Assembly (NCBI RefSeq): GCF_021391535.1
Contig: NZ_CP090066.1
Span: 3,361,501 to 3,425,500, forward strand
Origin: Aurantimonas sp. HBX-1
Lineage (GTDB): Bacteria; Pseudomonadota; Alphaproteobacteria; Rhizobiales; Rhizobiaceae
Direction of reading: 5' to 3'
Length of the DNA stretch: 64,000 nucleotides
Every line of letters begins with the position of its first letter. Position 1 is the stretch's first letter. Of the stretch, positions 15,578-23,420 are shown in pieces. The notes beneath the pieces were generated by a model, which was not told the DNA's origin, made no database searches, and saw only the letters and a program-made list of their open reading frames with translations. The translations under genes were made by a program, and so were the position numbers.

Positions 15578-17584
15578 TTACGCGGCGAGTTCGTGCGCCG
15601 CCGCGACGACGGCGTCGGCGGTGATGCCGAAATGCTTGTAGAGTTCCGGCGCGGGCGCCGAGGCGCCAAAGCCCTTCATGCCGATGAAGCGGCCGTTCTC
15701 GCCGATCCAGCGGTCCCAGCCGAGCCGGACGGCCGCCTCGATGGCGATCCGCGGCGCCGTGCCGAGGACGCTGCGGCGGTAGGCCTCGTCCTGCGCCTCG
15801 AACAGTTCCCAGCAGGGCATCGATACGACGGCGACCTTCTTGCCTTCAGCCTCGAGCTTTCGGGCGGCGTCCATGGCGATCGAGACTTCCGTCCCGGTCG
15901 ACAGGATCGTCACGTCGCGCTCGCCGTCAGCTTCCTTGAGGACATAGGCGCCCTTGCGCGACCGGTTCTCGGTCGTGTCGCCGGTGCGCACGGTCGGCAC
16001 GTTCTGGCGCGACAGCGCCAGCACCGACGGATGCTTCTTCGCCTCGAGCGCGATCTCCCAGGCCTCGTTGGTCTCGACCGCATCGGCCGGCCGGAACAGC
16101 AGCAGGTTGGGCGTCGCCCGCAGCATTGCCAGGTGCTCGACCGGCTGGTGCGTCGGGCCGTCCTCGCCGAGGCCGATCGAATCGTGGGTCATCACGTAGA
16201 CGACGCGCACTTCCATCAGCGCCGACAGGCGGATGGCGCCGCGGGCGTAGTCGGTGAAGCACATGAAGGTGCCGCCGTAGGGGATGAAGCCGCCGTGCAG
16301 CGCCATGCCGTTCATCACCGCCGCCATGCCGTGCTCGCGGATGCCGTAGTGGATGTAGCGGCCGGAATAGTCGTCGGGCGTGATGTCCTTCAGGCCCTTG
16401 GTCTTGGTGTTGTTGGAGGGCGTCAGGTCGGCCGAGCCGCCGATCGTCACGTCGGTGGCGCCGTTGATCACCTCGAGCGCCATCTCCGACGCCTTGCGGG
16501 TGGCGACCGAGGGCTGGTCCGTGACGACCTTGGCGCGGGCCTCGGCCATCAGCGATGCGAGGTTCTCCGGCAGGGCGGTGGCGTACTGGGCCTCGAACGC
16601 GGCCTTGTTCGGCGAGGCGTCGCGGGCCTTCTCCCAGGCCTCGCGGGCCTTGCGGCCTTCGGCCGCCACGGCATGCCAGGCCTTGGTGATCGGCTCGGGG
16701 ATGACGAAGGGCTCCGACGTCCAGACCATGTGCTTGCGGGCCGCGGCGACCTCGTCGGCGCCGAGCGCGTTGCCGTGCACCTTGTCGGTGCCCTGCAGGT
16801 TCGGGGCGCCGTAGCCGATGATGGTCTTGCAGGCCACGAAGGCCGGCTTGTCGCTCTGGCGGGCGGCGGCGATCACCGTCTCGATCGCTTCCGGGTCATG
16901 CCCGTCGACCTCATAGACGTTCCAGCCATGGGCGAGGAAGCGCTGCTTCTGGTCGGTGGAGGTCGACAGCTTGGTGTCGCCGTCGATGGTGATGTTGTTG
17001 TCGTCCCAGAGCAGGATGAGCTTGTTCAGCTTCAGGTGGCCGGCGAGGTCGATCGCCTCGTGGCTGATCCCCTCCATCAGACAGCCGTCGCCGACGATCG
17101 CGTAGGTGTAGTGGTCGACGAGATCGTCGCCGAAGCGCTGGTTCAGCATCCGCTCGGCGAGCGCCATGCCGACCGCCATGGTCATGCCCTGGCCGAGCGG
17201 GCCGGTGGTCGCCTCGATGCCGGCGGCATGCCCGTATTCGGGATGGCCGGCGGTGCGGCTGCCGAACTGCCGGAAATTCTCGATCTCCTCGATGGTCATC
17301 TCCGGGAAGCCGAGGAGATGCATGATCGAGTACTGCAGCATCGAGCCGTGGCCGTTCGACAGGATGAAGCGGTCGCGGTTGGGCCATTCGGGCTGCGAGG
17401 GATCGACCCGCAGGAACGACTTGAACAGCACGGTGGCGACGTCGGCCATGCCCATCGGCATGCCCGGATGGCCGGAATTGGCCTTCTGGACGGCGTCCAT
17501 CGAAAGCGCCCGGATGGCATTGGCCATGTCGCGGGGCTTGAGGTCGGTCGTCTCGGGCGCGGGCTTGGCGGCGGTCTGGGACAT
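15578..17584 (-). CDS. cbbT: Transketolase
   Basis: Thiamine-diphosphate and Mg-dependent ketol transfer between sugar phosphates, regenerating xylulose 5-phosphate and ribose 5-phosphate in the Calvin cycle. Length 668 aa, normal. Motifs: NSGHPGMPMGMAD, the ThDP-binding IVGDGCLMEGISHEAIDLAGH...DDNNITIDG, the Pyr-domain FRPADAVET and THDSIGLGEDGPTHQPVEH, and the C-terminal VSMPCWELFEAQ. The start at 17584 has GGAAGGAAG upstream. It is co-transcribed with cbbP (25 bp upstream) and cbbA. It could also serve the pentose phosphate pathway if it is the only copy. Confidence 0.96.
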   Translation of the reverse strand: MSQTAAKPAPETTDLKPRDMANAIRALSMDAVQKANSGHPGMPMGMADVATVLFKSFLRVDPSQPEWPNRDRFILSNGHGSMLQYSIMHLLGFPEMTIEEIENFRQFGSRTAGHPEYGHAAGIEATTGPLGQGMTMAVGMALAERMLNQRFGDDLVDHYTYAIVGDGCLMEGISHEAIDLAGHLKLNKLILLWDDNNITIDGDTKLSTSTDQKQRFLAHGWNVYEVDGHDPEAIETVIAAARQSDKPAFVACKTIIGYGAPNLQGTDKVHGNALGADEVAAARKHMVWTSEPFVIPEPITKAWHAVAAEGRKAREAWEKARDASPNKAAFEAQYATALPENLASLMAEARAKVVTDQPSVATRKASEMALEVINGATDVTIGGSADLTPSNNTKTKGLKDITPDDYSGRYIHYGIREHGMAAVMNGMALHGGFIPYGGTFMCFTDYARGAIRLSALMEVRVVYVMTHDSIGLGEDGPTHQPVEHLAMLRATPNLLLFRPADAVETNEAWEIALEAKKHPSVLALSRQNVPTVRTGDTTENRSRKGAYVLKEADGERDVTILSTGTEVSIAMDAARKLEAEGKKVAVVSMPCWELFEAQDEAYRRSVLGTAPRIAIEAAVRLGWDRWIGENGRFIGMKGFGASAPAPELYKHFGITADAVVAAAHELAA

Positions 17585-17609
17585 GGGTCTTCCTTCCGAA
17601 TTGATCGCG

Positions 17610-18485
17610 CTACGAAGCGCGGCGCTTCTTTTCCATCAGCTGCAATATCAACGGCGTGAGTATCAGCTGCATGGCGATGTCGAGCTTGTTGCCCGGTGCC
17701 ACGATGGAGTTGGCGCGTGACATGAAGCTGCCGTTGATCATCGACAGCAGATAGGGGAAATCGATCCCCCGGGGATTGGCAAAGCGGATGACGATCATCG
17801 ATTCATCCGCCGTCGGTATCCATCGCGCGATGAACGGGTCCGACGTATCAACGATCGGCACGCGCTGGAAGTTGATGTTGGTGCGCGCGAACTGCGGGCA
17901 GATGTATTTCACGTAGTCGGGCATGCGCCGCAGGATCGTGTCCATGACGGCCTCGGTGGAGTAGCCTCGGGTCGCCTTGTCGCGATGGATCTTCTGGATC
18001 CACTCGAGGTTGATGACCGGCACGACGCCGATCTTGAGGTCGGCCATCGGGGCGAGATCGACCGTGTCTGTCTTCACGCAGCCATGCAGCCCCTCATAGA
18101 ATAACAGGTCGCTGTCGTCCTCGAACGGCGCCCATTCGGAAAACGTCCCGGGGGGCGTGCCGTAGAGCTTGGACTCGGCGTCGTCGTGCACGTAGTGGCG
18201 GGTCTGGCCGCGGCCGCGGCGGCCGTATTCCTCGAACACCTCCTGCAGCCGGTCGAGGATGTTGGCCTCGGGGGAGAAGTGCGAGAAGTTGCGGTTGCCG
18301 GCCCGCTCCTCCTCGGCCATCCGCTCCTTCATCGCATGGCGGTCGAAGCGATGGAACGCGTCGCCCTCGATGTAGACGGCCCGCACCTGCTCACGCCGGA
18401 AGATCTGGTCGAAGATGTTCTTCACCGACGTCGTGCCGGCCCCCGAGGACCCGGTGATCGCGATGATCGGATGGCGTGCGGACAT
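17610..18485 (-). CDS. cbbP: Phosphoribulokinase
   Basis: Phosphorylates ribulose 5-phosphate to the RuBisCO substrate RuBP, the second enzyme unique to the Calvin cycle. The protein is 291 aa, the bacterial (class I) type rather than the longer thioredoxin-regulated plant/cyanobacterial type. It has P-loop GSSGAGTTS (residues 11-19), IEGDAFHRFDR, SHFSPEANILDRL, the HYVHDDAESKLYG active-site segment and LLFYEGLHGCV. The ATG at 18485 is preceded by GGGAGG; open frame further upstream overlaps cbbF and is ignored. It is second in the operon after cbbF. Confidence 0.97.
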   Translation of the reverse strand: MSARHPIIAITGSSGAGTTSVKNIFDQIFRREQVRAVYIEGDAFHRFDRHAMKERMAEEERAGNRNFSHFSPEANILDRLQEVFEEYGRRGRGQTRHYVHDDAESKLYGTPPGTFSEWAPFEDDSDLLFYEGLHGCVKTDTVDLAPMADLKIGVVPVINLEWIQKIHRDKATRGYSTEAVMDTILRRMPDYVKYICPQFARTNINFQRVPIVDTSDPFIARWIPTADESMIVIRFANPRGIDFPYLLSMINGSFMSRANSIVAPGNKLDIAMQLILTPLILQLMEKKRRAS

Positions 18486-18502
18486 GCTTTCGTTCCTCCC
18501 GC

Positions 18503-18526
18503 GCCGGAGCGCCCCTTCGCTCCGGC
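18503..18526. promoter_or_regulatory. Intercistronic hairpin between cbbF and cbbP
   Basis: GCCGGAGCG (18503-18511) and CGCTCCGGC (18518-18526) form a perfect 9 bp stem with a 6 nt loop in the 56 bp gap between cbbF and cbbP. It contains the same CCGGAGCG stem as the cbbL-cbbS hairpin. There is no U-tract, and it lies just before the cbbP ribosome-binding site, so mRNA processing or stability is more likely than termination. Confidence 0.6.
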
Positions 18527-18541
18527 GGATGATTGTCGGCC

Positions 18542-19585
18542 TCAGGCCCTGAACAGGCTTCTCTTGCCGAAGAGCGGCGAGCGCTCGCTGAGTTCGGCGG
18601 GATCGGCCATGTAGCGGGCGATCCGCGCCACCTCGCGCTTGCCGCCGAAGACCAGCGGCGTGCGGGCGTGCAGACTGTCCGGCACGATGTCGAGAATGCG
18701 ATGCAGACCGTCGGTCGCGGCGCCGCCGGCATGCTCGACGCAGAAGGCTACCGGGCTCGCCTCGTAGACGTGCCGCAGGCGCCCCTTGGCGTAGCCCTTG
18801 CGCGCGTCGCCCGGGTAGAGGAAGACGCCGCCGCGCACCAGGATGCGGTAGCAGTCGGCGACCATCGAGCCGATCCAGCGCATGTTGAAGTCGCGCTCGC
18901 GCGGCCCTTCCGCACCGGCCAGGCAGTCGTCGATATAGGAGCGGATCTGCGGCTCCCAGTGCCGGTAGTTGGAGGCGTTGATGGCGAACTCGCTGGCGCG
19001 CTCCGGGATCGACACCGAGGCGATCAGCTCGACGAAGCCGCCGAAGCTCGACGAGAAGATGAAGACATGCGTGCCGTTGCCGACCGACAGGACCAGCAGC
19101 AGCTGCGGCCCGTAGATGAAGAACCCGGCCGCCAGCTGGCGCGACCCCGGCTGCAGGAAGGCAGTCTTCGGATCGGCCCGATGCGCGTCGGCGACGGGCA
19201 GGATCGAGAAGATGGTGCCGATGGAGACGTTGGTCTCGATGTTGGAGGAGCCGTCGAGCGGGTCGATGGCCAGGGCGAGCGCCCCGTTCGGATCGAGGAC
19301 GATCGCCTCGTCCTGCTCTTCCGAACCGAAATAGGCGATCCCGGCGGCCTTGGCCGCGTCCAGGAACAGCCGGTCGGCGACGACGTCGAGTTCCTTCTGG
19401 ACGTCGCCGCCGGCGTTGGTCGCCTCGCGGGACGCGCCCAGATGCTCGCTGGCGGTTCCGTTGGTGATCGTGTTGCGGACCTTCACGGATGCGGCGCACA
19501 GTTGCCGGATCGTCTCGGCGACCTGCCGTCGCGTCGGGTCGGCATCGCCTTGCGATCCGAGATAGGCGTCGAGAGACGATGTCAT
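18542..19585 (-). CDS. cbbF: Fructose-1,6-bisphosphatase class I
   Basis: Removes the 1-phosphate of fructose bisphosphate, and probably of sedoheptulose bisphosphate, in the Calvin cycle. Length 347 aa. The metal-binding core LAIDPLDGSSNIETNVSIGTIFSI is canonical for class I enzymes, with the upstream acidic metal site FGSEEQDEAI and substrate-binding NMRWIGSMVADCYRILVRGGVFLYPGD. I start at ATG 19585, with AGGAGGA upstream; the frame to 19657 would run into the cbbR control region. It is the first gene of the eight-gene cbb operon and divergent from cbbR. Confidence 0.96.
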   Translation of the reverse strand: MTSSLDAYLGSQGDADPTRRQVAETIRQLCAASVKVRNTITNGTASEHLGASREATNAGGDVQKELDVVADRLFLDAAKAAGIAYFGSEEQDEAIVLDPNGALALAIDPLDGSSNIETNVSIGTIFSILPVADAHRADPKTAFLQPGSRQLAAGFFIYGPQLLLVLSVGNGTHVFIFSSSFGGFVELIASVSIPERASEFAINASNYRHWEPQIRSYIDDCLAGAEGPRERDFNMRWIGSMVADCYRILVRGGVFLYPGDARKGYAKGRLRHVYEASPVAFCVEHAGGAATDGLHRILDIVPDSLHARTPLVFGGKREVARIARYMADPAELSERSPLFGKRSLFRA

Positions 19586-19674
19586 GGGGTTCCTCCTGGG
19601 ATGTCGAGGCTCTGCGTCCCCGTTCATCCACATGAAGCTTGGACAGCGGCGAGCCATAAGTAAAATTTAATATC

Positions 19675-19691
19675 TTTACCGCATCGGTAAA
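19675..19691. promoter_or_regulatory. Palindromic operator, probable CbbR site
   Basis: TTTACCGCATCGGTAAA is a perfect 7 bp inverted repeat around CAT, lying in the only AT-rich segment (about 19657-19700) of the 124 bp between cbbF and cbbR. LysR-type CbbR proteins bind degenerate TNA-N7-TNA dyads in this exact position in other autotrophs. Its centre is 27 bp upstream of the cbbR ATG, which fits autorepression of cbbR and activation of cbbF onward. A neighbouring TAAAATTTAATATC stretch could be a second half-site or the operon promoter. Confidence 0.7.
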
Positions 19692-19709
19692 TTTGTCTAA
19701 CGGGTGGAC

Positions 19710-20699
19710 ATGCGAAACCTCACACTGCGCCAGCTGCGTTCCGTCCAGGCCATCGTCCGACACCGGACCATTGCCGCGGCGGCACGCCAGCTCGGTCTCA
19801 CCGCGCCTGCCGTGACACTACAGATAAAGCAGCTCGAGGACGATGTCGGCCTGCCTCTGTTCACCCGGACCAATGACGGCATGCGCCTGACGGCCGCCGG
19901 CTCTGCCGTACTCAACGCCGCCAACGCTGTCGAGACGAGCCTGCGGGCGCTGGGCGACGAAGTGGGCGCGATCAAGGGGGTGCGCTCCGGCACCATCCGG
20001 CTGGGCGCCGTCTCGACGGCGAAATATTTCGCGCCGCGGCTGATCGCGGCATTCCGCCAGTCCTTCCCCGACATCGAGATCAAGCTCACCGTCGGCAACC
20101 GGCTGGCGATCCTCGCGGACCTCAAGGCCTACCAGTCGGACATCGCGCTGATGGGCCGGCCGCCGGTGGAGTTTCCGGTGACCGCCACCTTCTTCGGCGA
20201 CCATCCGCTGGTGATGATCGCCCCGCCCGACCATCCGCTGGCCAGGGAACGGGACATCAGCCGGGAACGCCTGCTCGAGGAGACGATCATCATCCGCGAG
20301 CCGGGTTCGGGCACGCGCTCGTCGCTGGAGTTGTTCTTCGCCGAGCATCCGGGCCGCCTGGAAGCCGCCTCCGCCGAGATGGGCTCGAACGAAACGATCA
20401 AGCAGGCGGTGATGGCGGGTCTCGGCATCGCCTTCATCTCCGCCCACACCATCGCCTTCGAGGTCGAGATGGGGCGGCTGGTGATCCTCGACGTCGCCGA
20501 CTTGCCGATCCGCCGCAAGTGGTACGGCGTCTGCCGCCGCGAGCGGATGACGGCGCCGGCCGAACTCGCCTTCATGGATTTCCTGGTGCAGCGCGGCGCC
20601 CGGCACCTGCCGCTGATCGACCGGCTCTACCCGGTGGAGCCCGGCGCACCGGAGCCCGCGGAAGCCGGCGTCACCGGTCCGTCCCCGGCGCAGCCCTGA
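19710..20699 (+). CDS. cbbR: LysR-family regulator CbbR
   Basis: Transcription activator of the divergent cbb operon. About 329 aa: an N-terminal winged helix-turn-helix (1-60, MRNLTLRQLRSVQAIVRH...AAARQLGLTAPAVTLQIKQLE) and a periplasmic-binding-like effector domain (about 92-300; TIRLGAVSTAKYFAPRLIAAF, MGRPP, IIREPGSGTRSSLE, MGSNETIKQAVMAGLGIAF). These stretches are characteristic of CbbR. I use ATG 19710; GTG 19704 in frame adds two residues, and neither has a strong ribosome site. The C-terminal tail overlaps the convergent fni gene by 29 bp. The effector is presumably a phosphorylated metabolite or NADPH, as in studied CbbRs. Confidence 0.93.
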   Translation: MRNLTLRQLRSVQAIVRHRTIAAAARQLGLTAPAVTLQIKQLEDDVGLPLFTRTNDGMRLTAAGSAVLNAANAVETSLRALGDEVGAIKGVRSGTIRLGAVSTAKYFAPRLIAAFRQSFPDIEIKLTVGNRLAILADLKAYQSDIALMGRPPVEFPVTATFFGDHPLVMIAPPDHPLARERDISRERLLEETIIIREPGSGTRSSLELFFAEHPGRLEAASAEMGSNETIKQAVMAGLGIAFISAHTIAFEVEMGRLVILDVADLPIRRKWYGVCRRERMTAPAELAFMDFLVQRGARHLPLIDRLYPVEPGAPEPAEAGVTGPSPAQP

Positions 20700-21744
20700 G
20701 CCGCGCCTCGCGCAGCGCCGACAGGTCGCCGGAGCCGGTGCAGAAGCAGGCGACCCGCAACTGCCCGATGACGGTCCTGAAATGCGCCGCGGCGGCCTCC
20801 GCCGAGTGGTCGGCGCTGGCAAGGCTGGCCGCCGCCTGACCCGCGAGATCGGCGCCGAGCCGAATCGCCCGGGCAACGTCGAGACCGTCGCGGATACCGC
20901 CGGAGCCGATGACCACCGCCTCCGGACAGGCCCGGCGGACATCGACGATCGCCTCGGCCGTCGGGATGCCCCAGTCGGCGAACAGCAGCGCGGAGTCCCG
21001 CCGCGCCGCGTCCGGCGCGCGTTCCGCCTCGACGGCGGCCCAGCTGGTGCCGCCGGCGCCGGCGACATCGACCGCGTGGACGCCCGCATCGACCAGGCGC
21101 CGCGCCAGGGTCCCGGAGATCCCTGCCCCGACCTCCTTGACCACCACGGGAACCGACAGGCTGCGCACCAGGCGCTCGACCGCCGCCAGCACGCCGCGCC
21201 AGTCGGTGTCGCCGCCGTCCTGCAGCGCCTCCTGCAGCGGGTTGAGATGGACGATCAGCGCGTCGGCGCCGATCATCTCGACGGCACGCTCCGCCTCGTC
21301 GCGGCCATAGCCGAGGACGAGCTGGGCGCCGCCGACATTGGCGAGAATGGGAATGCTCGGCGCCAGGCGCCGCAGCGAACGGTCGAGGCCGCCGCTGGCA
21401 CGCCCCTCCAGCGCGATTCGCTGCGATCCGACGGCGAGAGCGATGCCGAGCTCCTCGGCGGCTTCCGCCAGGTGGGCATTGATGCGGGCGGCGCGCTCCG
21501 GGCCGCCGGTCATCGAACTGATCAGCAGCGGTGCCTTGAGACGCTTGCCGAGAAACGCGGTCGACAGGTCGATCGCGGCCAGCGACAGCTCCGGCAGCGC
21601 GACATGCTCGAAGACGACGCGGTCGAAGCCGCTGCCGGCGCGCTGCGAGGCGAGCGAGGGCGCAAGCACGATGTCGAGATGGTCGCTCTTGCGGGCGCCG
21701 ATATCGGCCGTCGACGACGCTCCGCCCCGTTCCTTCACCGGCAT
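20671..21744 (-). CDS. fni: Isopentenyl-diphosphate delta-isomerase, type 2 (FMN-dependent)
   Basis: Interconverts isopentenyl and dimethylallyl diphosphate using reduced FMN, feeding the carotenoid pathway. The protein is 357 aa. Motifs: ARKSDHLDIVLAP, APLLISSMTGGPERA, ALAVGSQRIALEG, ANVGGAQL, VHLNPLQEALQDGGDTDWRG, VVVKEVGAGIS, VDVAGAGGTSWAAVE and the FMN-phosphate loop VIGSGGIRDGLDVARAIRLGAD. All are typical of the type 2 isomerase. The ATG at 21744 has AGGA 7 nt upstream; an ATG at 21816 would give a non-conserved extension. It is divergent from crtE across 140 bp. Its 3' end overlaps the cbbR coding end by 29 bp. Confidence 0.95.
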   Translation of the reverse strand: MPVKERGGASSTADIGARKSDHLDIVLAPSLASQRAGSGFDRVVFEHVALPELSLAAIDLSTAFLGKRLKAPLLISSMTGGPERAARINAHLAEAAEELGIALAVGSQRIALEGRASGGLDRSLRRLAPSIPILANVGGAQLVLGYGRDEAERAVEMIGADALIVHLNPLQEALQDGGDTDWRGVLAAVERLVRSLSVPVVVKEVGAGISGTLARRLVDAGVHAVDVAGAGGTSWAAVEAERAPDAARRDSALLFADWGIPTAEAIVDVRRACPEAVVIGSGGIRDGLDVARAIRLGADLAGQAAASLASADHSAEAAAAHFRTVIGQLRVACFCTGSGDLSALREARLRAAPGTDR

Positions 21745-21884
21745 CCCAGTCCTATCGTCGCAGTTGCGGTTCCAACGGTCGATCGCCGTCGCATCTTCGT
21801 CGGTTCGTGTTAGCATTCCCTATCGGATTTCGTGTACGAATGGACAGTGACAAGTTTGTTTGACTCCAAGGCAGTCGTCTCGCC

Positions 21885-22832
21885 ATGACAGTGGACCTCA
21901 AGAGCGGCGTTGCCGTCTATGTCCGCAGGATCGACCAGCGATTGGCGGACCTCATCCCGCGCGCTTTGCCGGGCCAGACGCAGCTGGACGCGGCCATCGC
22001 GGCCAGCGTGCTGGCGCCCGGCAAGCGGCTGCGGCCGCTGATGACGGCGATCGCCGCCGAGGATCTGGGCGGTGATCTCGGCCCCGCCATCGACGCCGGC
22101 TGCGCAGTGGAGATGGTGCATGCCGCCTCGCTGATCCTCGACGACCTGCCATCGATGGACGATGCGACGATGCGGCGCGGCCAGCCGGCCATCCACATCA
22201 CCTACGGCGAGGACGTCGCGGTGCTGGCCTCGATCGGGGTGCTGGCGGGCGCCTTCGAGATGCTGACGACGATCGAGACGCTGCCGCCGGCCGCGCGGAC
22301 CGAGTGCATCCGCCTGCTGACGCGGGCGGTGGGCGTCAACGGCCTGGTCGGCGGCCAGTTCGAGGATCTGCGCGGTGGCCGCGCCGCGCGCCCGGTGGCC
22401 GACATCGCCGTCGCCAACGGGCTGAAGACCGGCTCGCTGTTCTCCGCCGCGGTGGAGATCGGCGCGGTGGTGGCGGGCGCCGACGCGGTGACGCGGACCC
22501 GTCTGCGCGAATTCGCGGCCGAACTCGGCCATGCCTTCCAGCTGCTCGACGACCTCCTGGACGGCGGCGCCAGCGCCATCACCATCGGCAAGGACATCGG
22601 CAAGGATGTCGGCAAGTCGACCATCGTCTCGATGCTCGGCCGGCCGTCCGTCGTGCACCGCATCGACCGCCACGTGGAGACCGCGCATGCGCGGCTCAAC
22701 GACGTGTTCGGCCCCACCGGCCGGCTGCATGTTCTCGTCGGCGCGATCTTCGACACGACGCTGCGCGCCCGGATGACCGAGGCGGCCGGCAGCGAGGCCG
22801 GCTTGCGCGAGCAGGAAGCCGGAGCCAGATAG
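21885..22832 (+). CDS. crtE: Geranylgeranyl diphosphate synthase
   Basis: Prenyl chain elongation to C20 geranylgeranyl diphosphate, the first dedicated carotenoid precursor. Length 315 aa. It carries the first Asp-rich motif DDLPSMDD (86-93) followed by RRGQPA, and the second DDLLD in FQLLDDLLDG, with GKDIGKDVGKST just after. The insertion in the first motif (DDxxxxD) is the bacterial GGPP/FPP type. Chain-length specificity is inferred from the crt context. It is followed 5 bp later by crtZ, forming a two-gene unit ending at a hairpin terminator. Confidence 0.93.
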   Translation: MTVDLKSGVAVYVRRIDQRLADLIPRALPGQTQLDAAIAASVLAPGKRLRPLMTAIAAEDLGGDLGPAIDAGCAVEMVHAASLILDDLPSMDDATMRRGQPAIHITYGEDVAVLASIGVLAGAFEMLTTIETLPPAARTECIRLLTRAVGVNGLVGGQFEDLRGGRAARPVADIAVANGLKTGSLFSAAVEIGAVVAGADAVTRTRLREFAAELGHAFQLLDDLLDGGASAITIGKDIGKDVGKSTIVSMLGRPSVVHRIDRHVETAHARLNDVFGPTGRLHVLVGAIFDTTLRARMTEAAGSEAGLREQEAGAR

Positions 22833-22837
22833 GCAGG

Positions 22838-23374
22838 ATGGACATGCAACTGACGGACTGGCCGGTCCTGGCGGCCATCGCCTTCGTGGTCTTCCTCGGC
22901 ATGGAAGCCTTCGCCTGGGCGGCCCACAAATACATCATGCACAGCTGGGGCTGGGGCTGGCACCAGTCGCATCACGAGGAACGCGAAGGCTGGTTCGAGA
23001 AGAACGACCTTTACGCCGTGGTCTTCGCCGCGTTCGCGATCCTGCTGTTCGTCGTGGCGAGCTATGGCCATCCGGTGGTCGGCGCCGTGGCGACCGGCAT
23101 CACGCTCTACGGCGCCTTCTACTTCATCGTCCATGACGGGCTGGTGCACCAGCGCTGGCCGTTCCGGCACATCCCGCACAAGGGCTACGCCAAGCGCCTG
23201 GTGCAGGCGCACCGGCTGCACCATGCGGTCAAGGGCAAGGACGGCGGCGTCTCGTTCGGCTTCCTCTACGCCCCGCCGATCGACGAGCTGACCCGGCAGC
23301 TGCGCGCCGAGGGCACCGTCGCGGCCGAGCGGCGGCGCGAGTCCCGCCCCGAGGCCGGCGCCACCGAACACTGA
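22838..23374 (+). CDS. crtZ: Beta-carotene hydroxylase
   Basis: Di-iron membrane hydroxylase that adds 3- and 3'-hydroxyls to beta-carotene, giving zeaxanthin. Length 178 aa (176 from the alternative ATG at 22844, which has better AGGA spacing). Four hydrophobic segments and the eight-histidine clusters of the family are visible: HKYIMHSWGWGWHQSHHEER, then HDGLVHQRWPF, HIPHKGYAKRL and HRLHHAVKGKDGG. It lies 5 bp after crtE and converges on crtB across a 14 bp perfect-stem hairpin. Confidence 0.95.
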   Translation: MDMQLTDWPVLAAIAFVVFLGMEAFAWAAHKYIMHSWGWGWHQSHHEEREGWFEKNDLYAVVFAAFAILLFVVASYGHPVVGAVATGITLYGAFYFIVHDGLVHQRWPFRHIPHKGYAKRLVQAHRLHHAVKGKDGGVSFGFLYAPPIDELTRQLRAEGTVAAERRRESRPEAGATEH

Positions 23375-23388
23375 TTCTCCGGATTAAG

Positions 23389-23419
23389 GCGGGGTGGCGC
23401 GCGCTGCGCGCCACCCCGC
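23389..23419. terminator. Bidirectional hairpin terminator between crtZ and crtB
   Basis: GCGGGGTGGCGCGC (23389-23402) and GCGCGCCACCCCGC (23406-23419) form a perfect 14 bp stem with a GCT loop. It fills the 46 bp between the converging stop codons of crtZ and crtB. No T-tract flanks it on either side, so it may pause or stabilise ends rather than act as a classical intrinsic terminator, but symmetry and position argue for a shared terminator. Confidence 0.8.
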
Positions 23420-23420
23420 G

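Noticed and set aside
18486..19763. N-terminal extension of phosphoribulokinase through the cbbF region
   Set aside because: The frame stays open but overlaps cbbF in another frame; the kinase begins at ATG 18485 with a strong ribosome site and P-loop at residue 11.
21745..21884. PpsR/CrtJ-type photosynthesis repressor site (TGT-N12-ACA) upstream of crtE
   Set aside because: TGT and ACA triplets occur near 21831-21850 but only with wrong spacing (8 or 14), and there are no photosynthesis genes.
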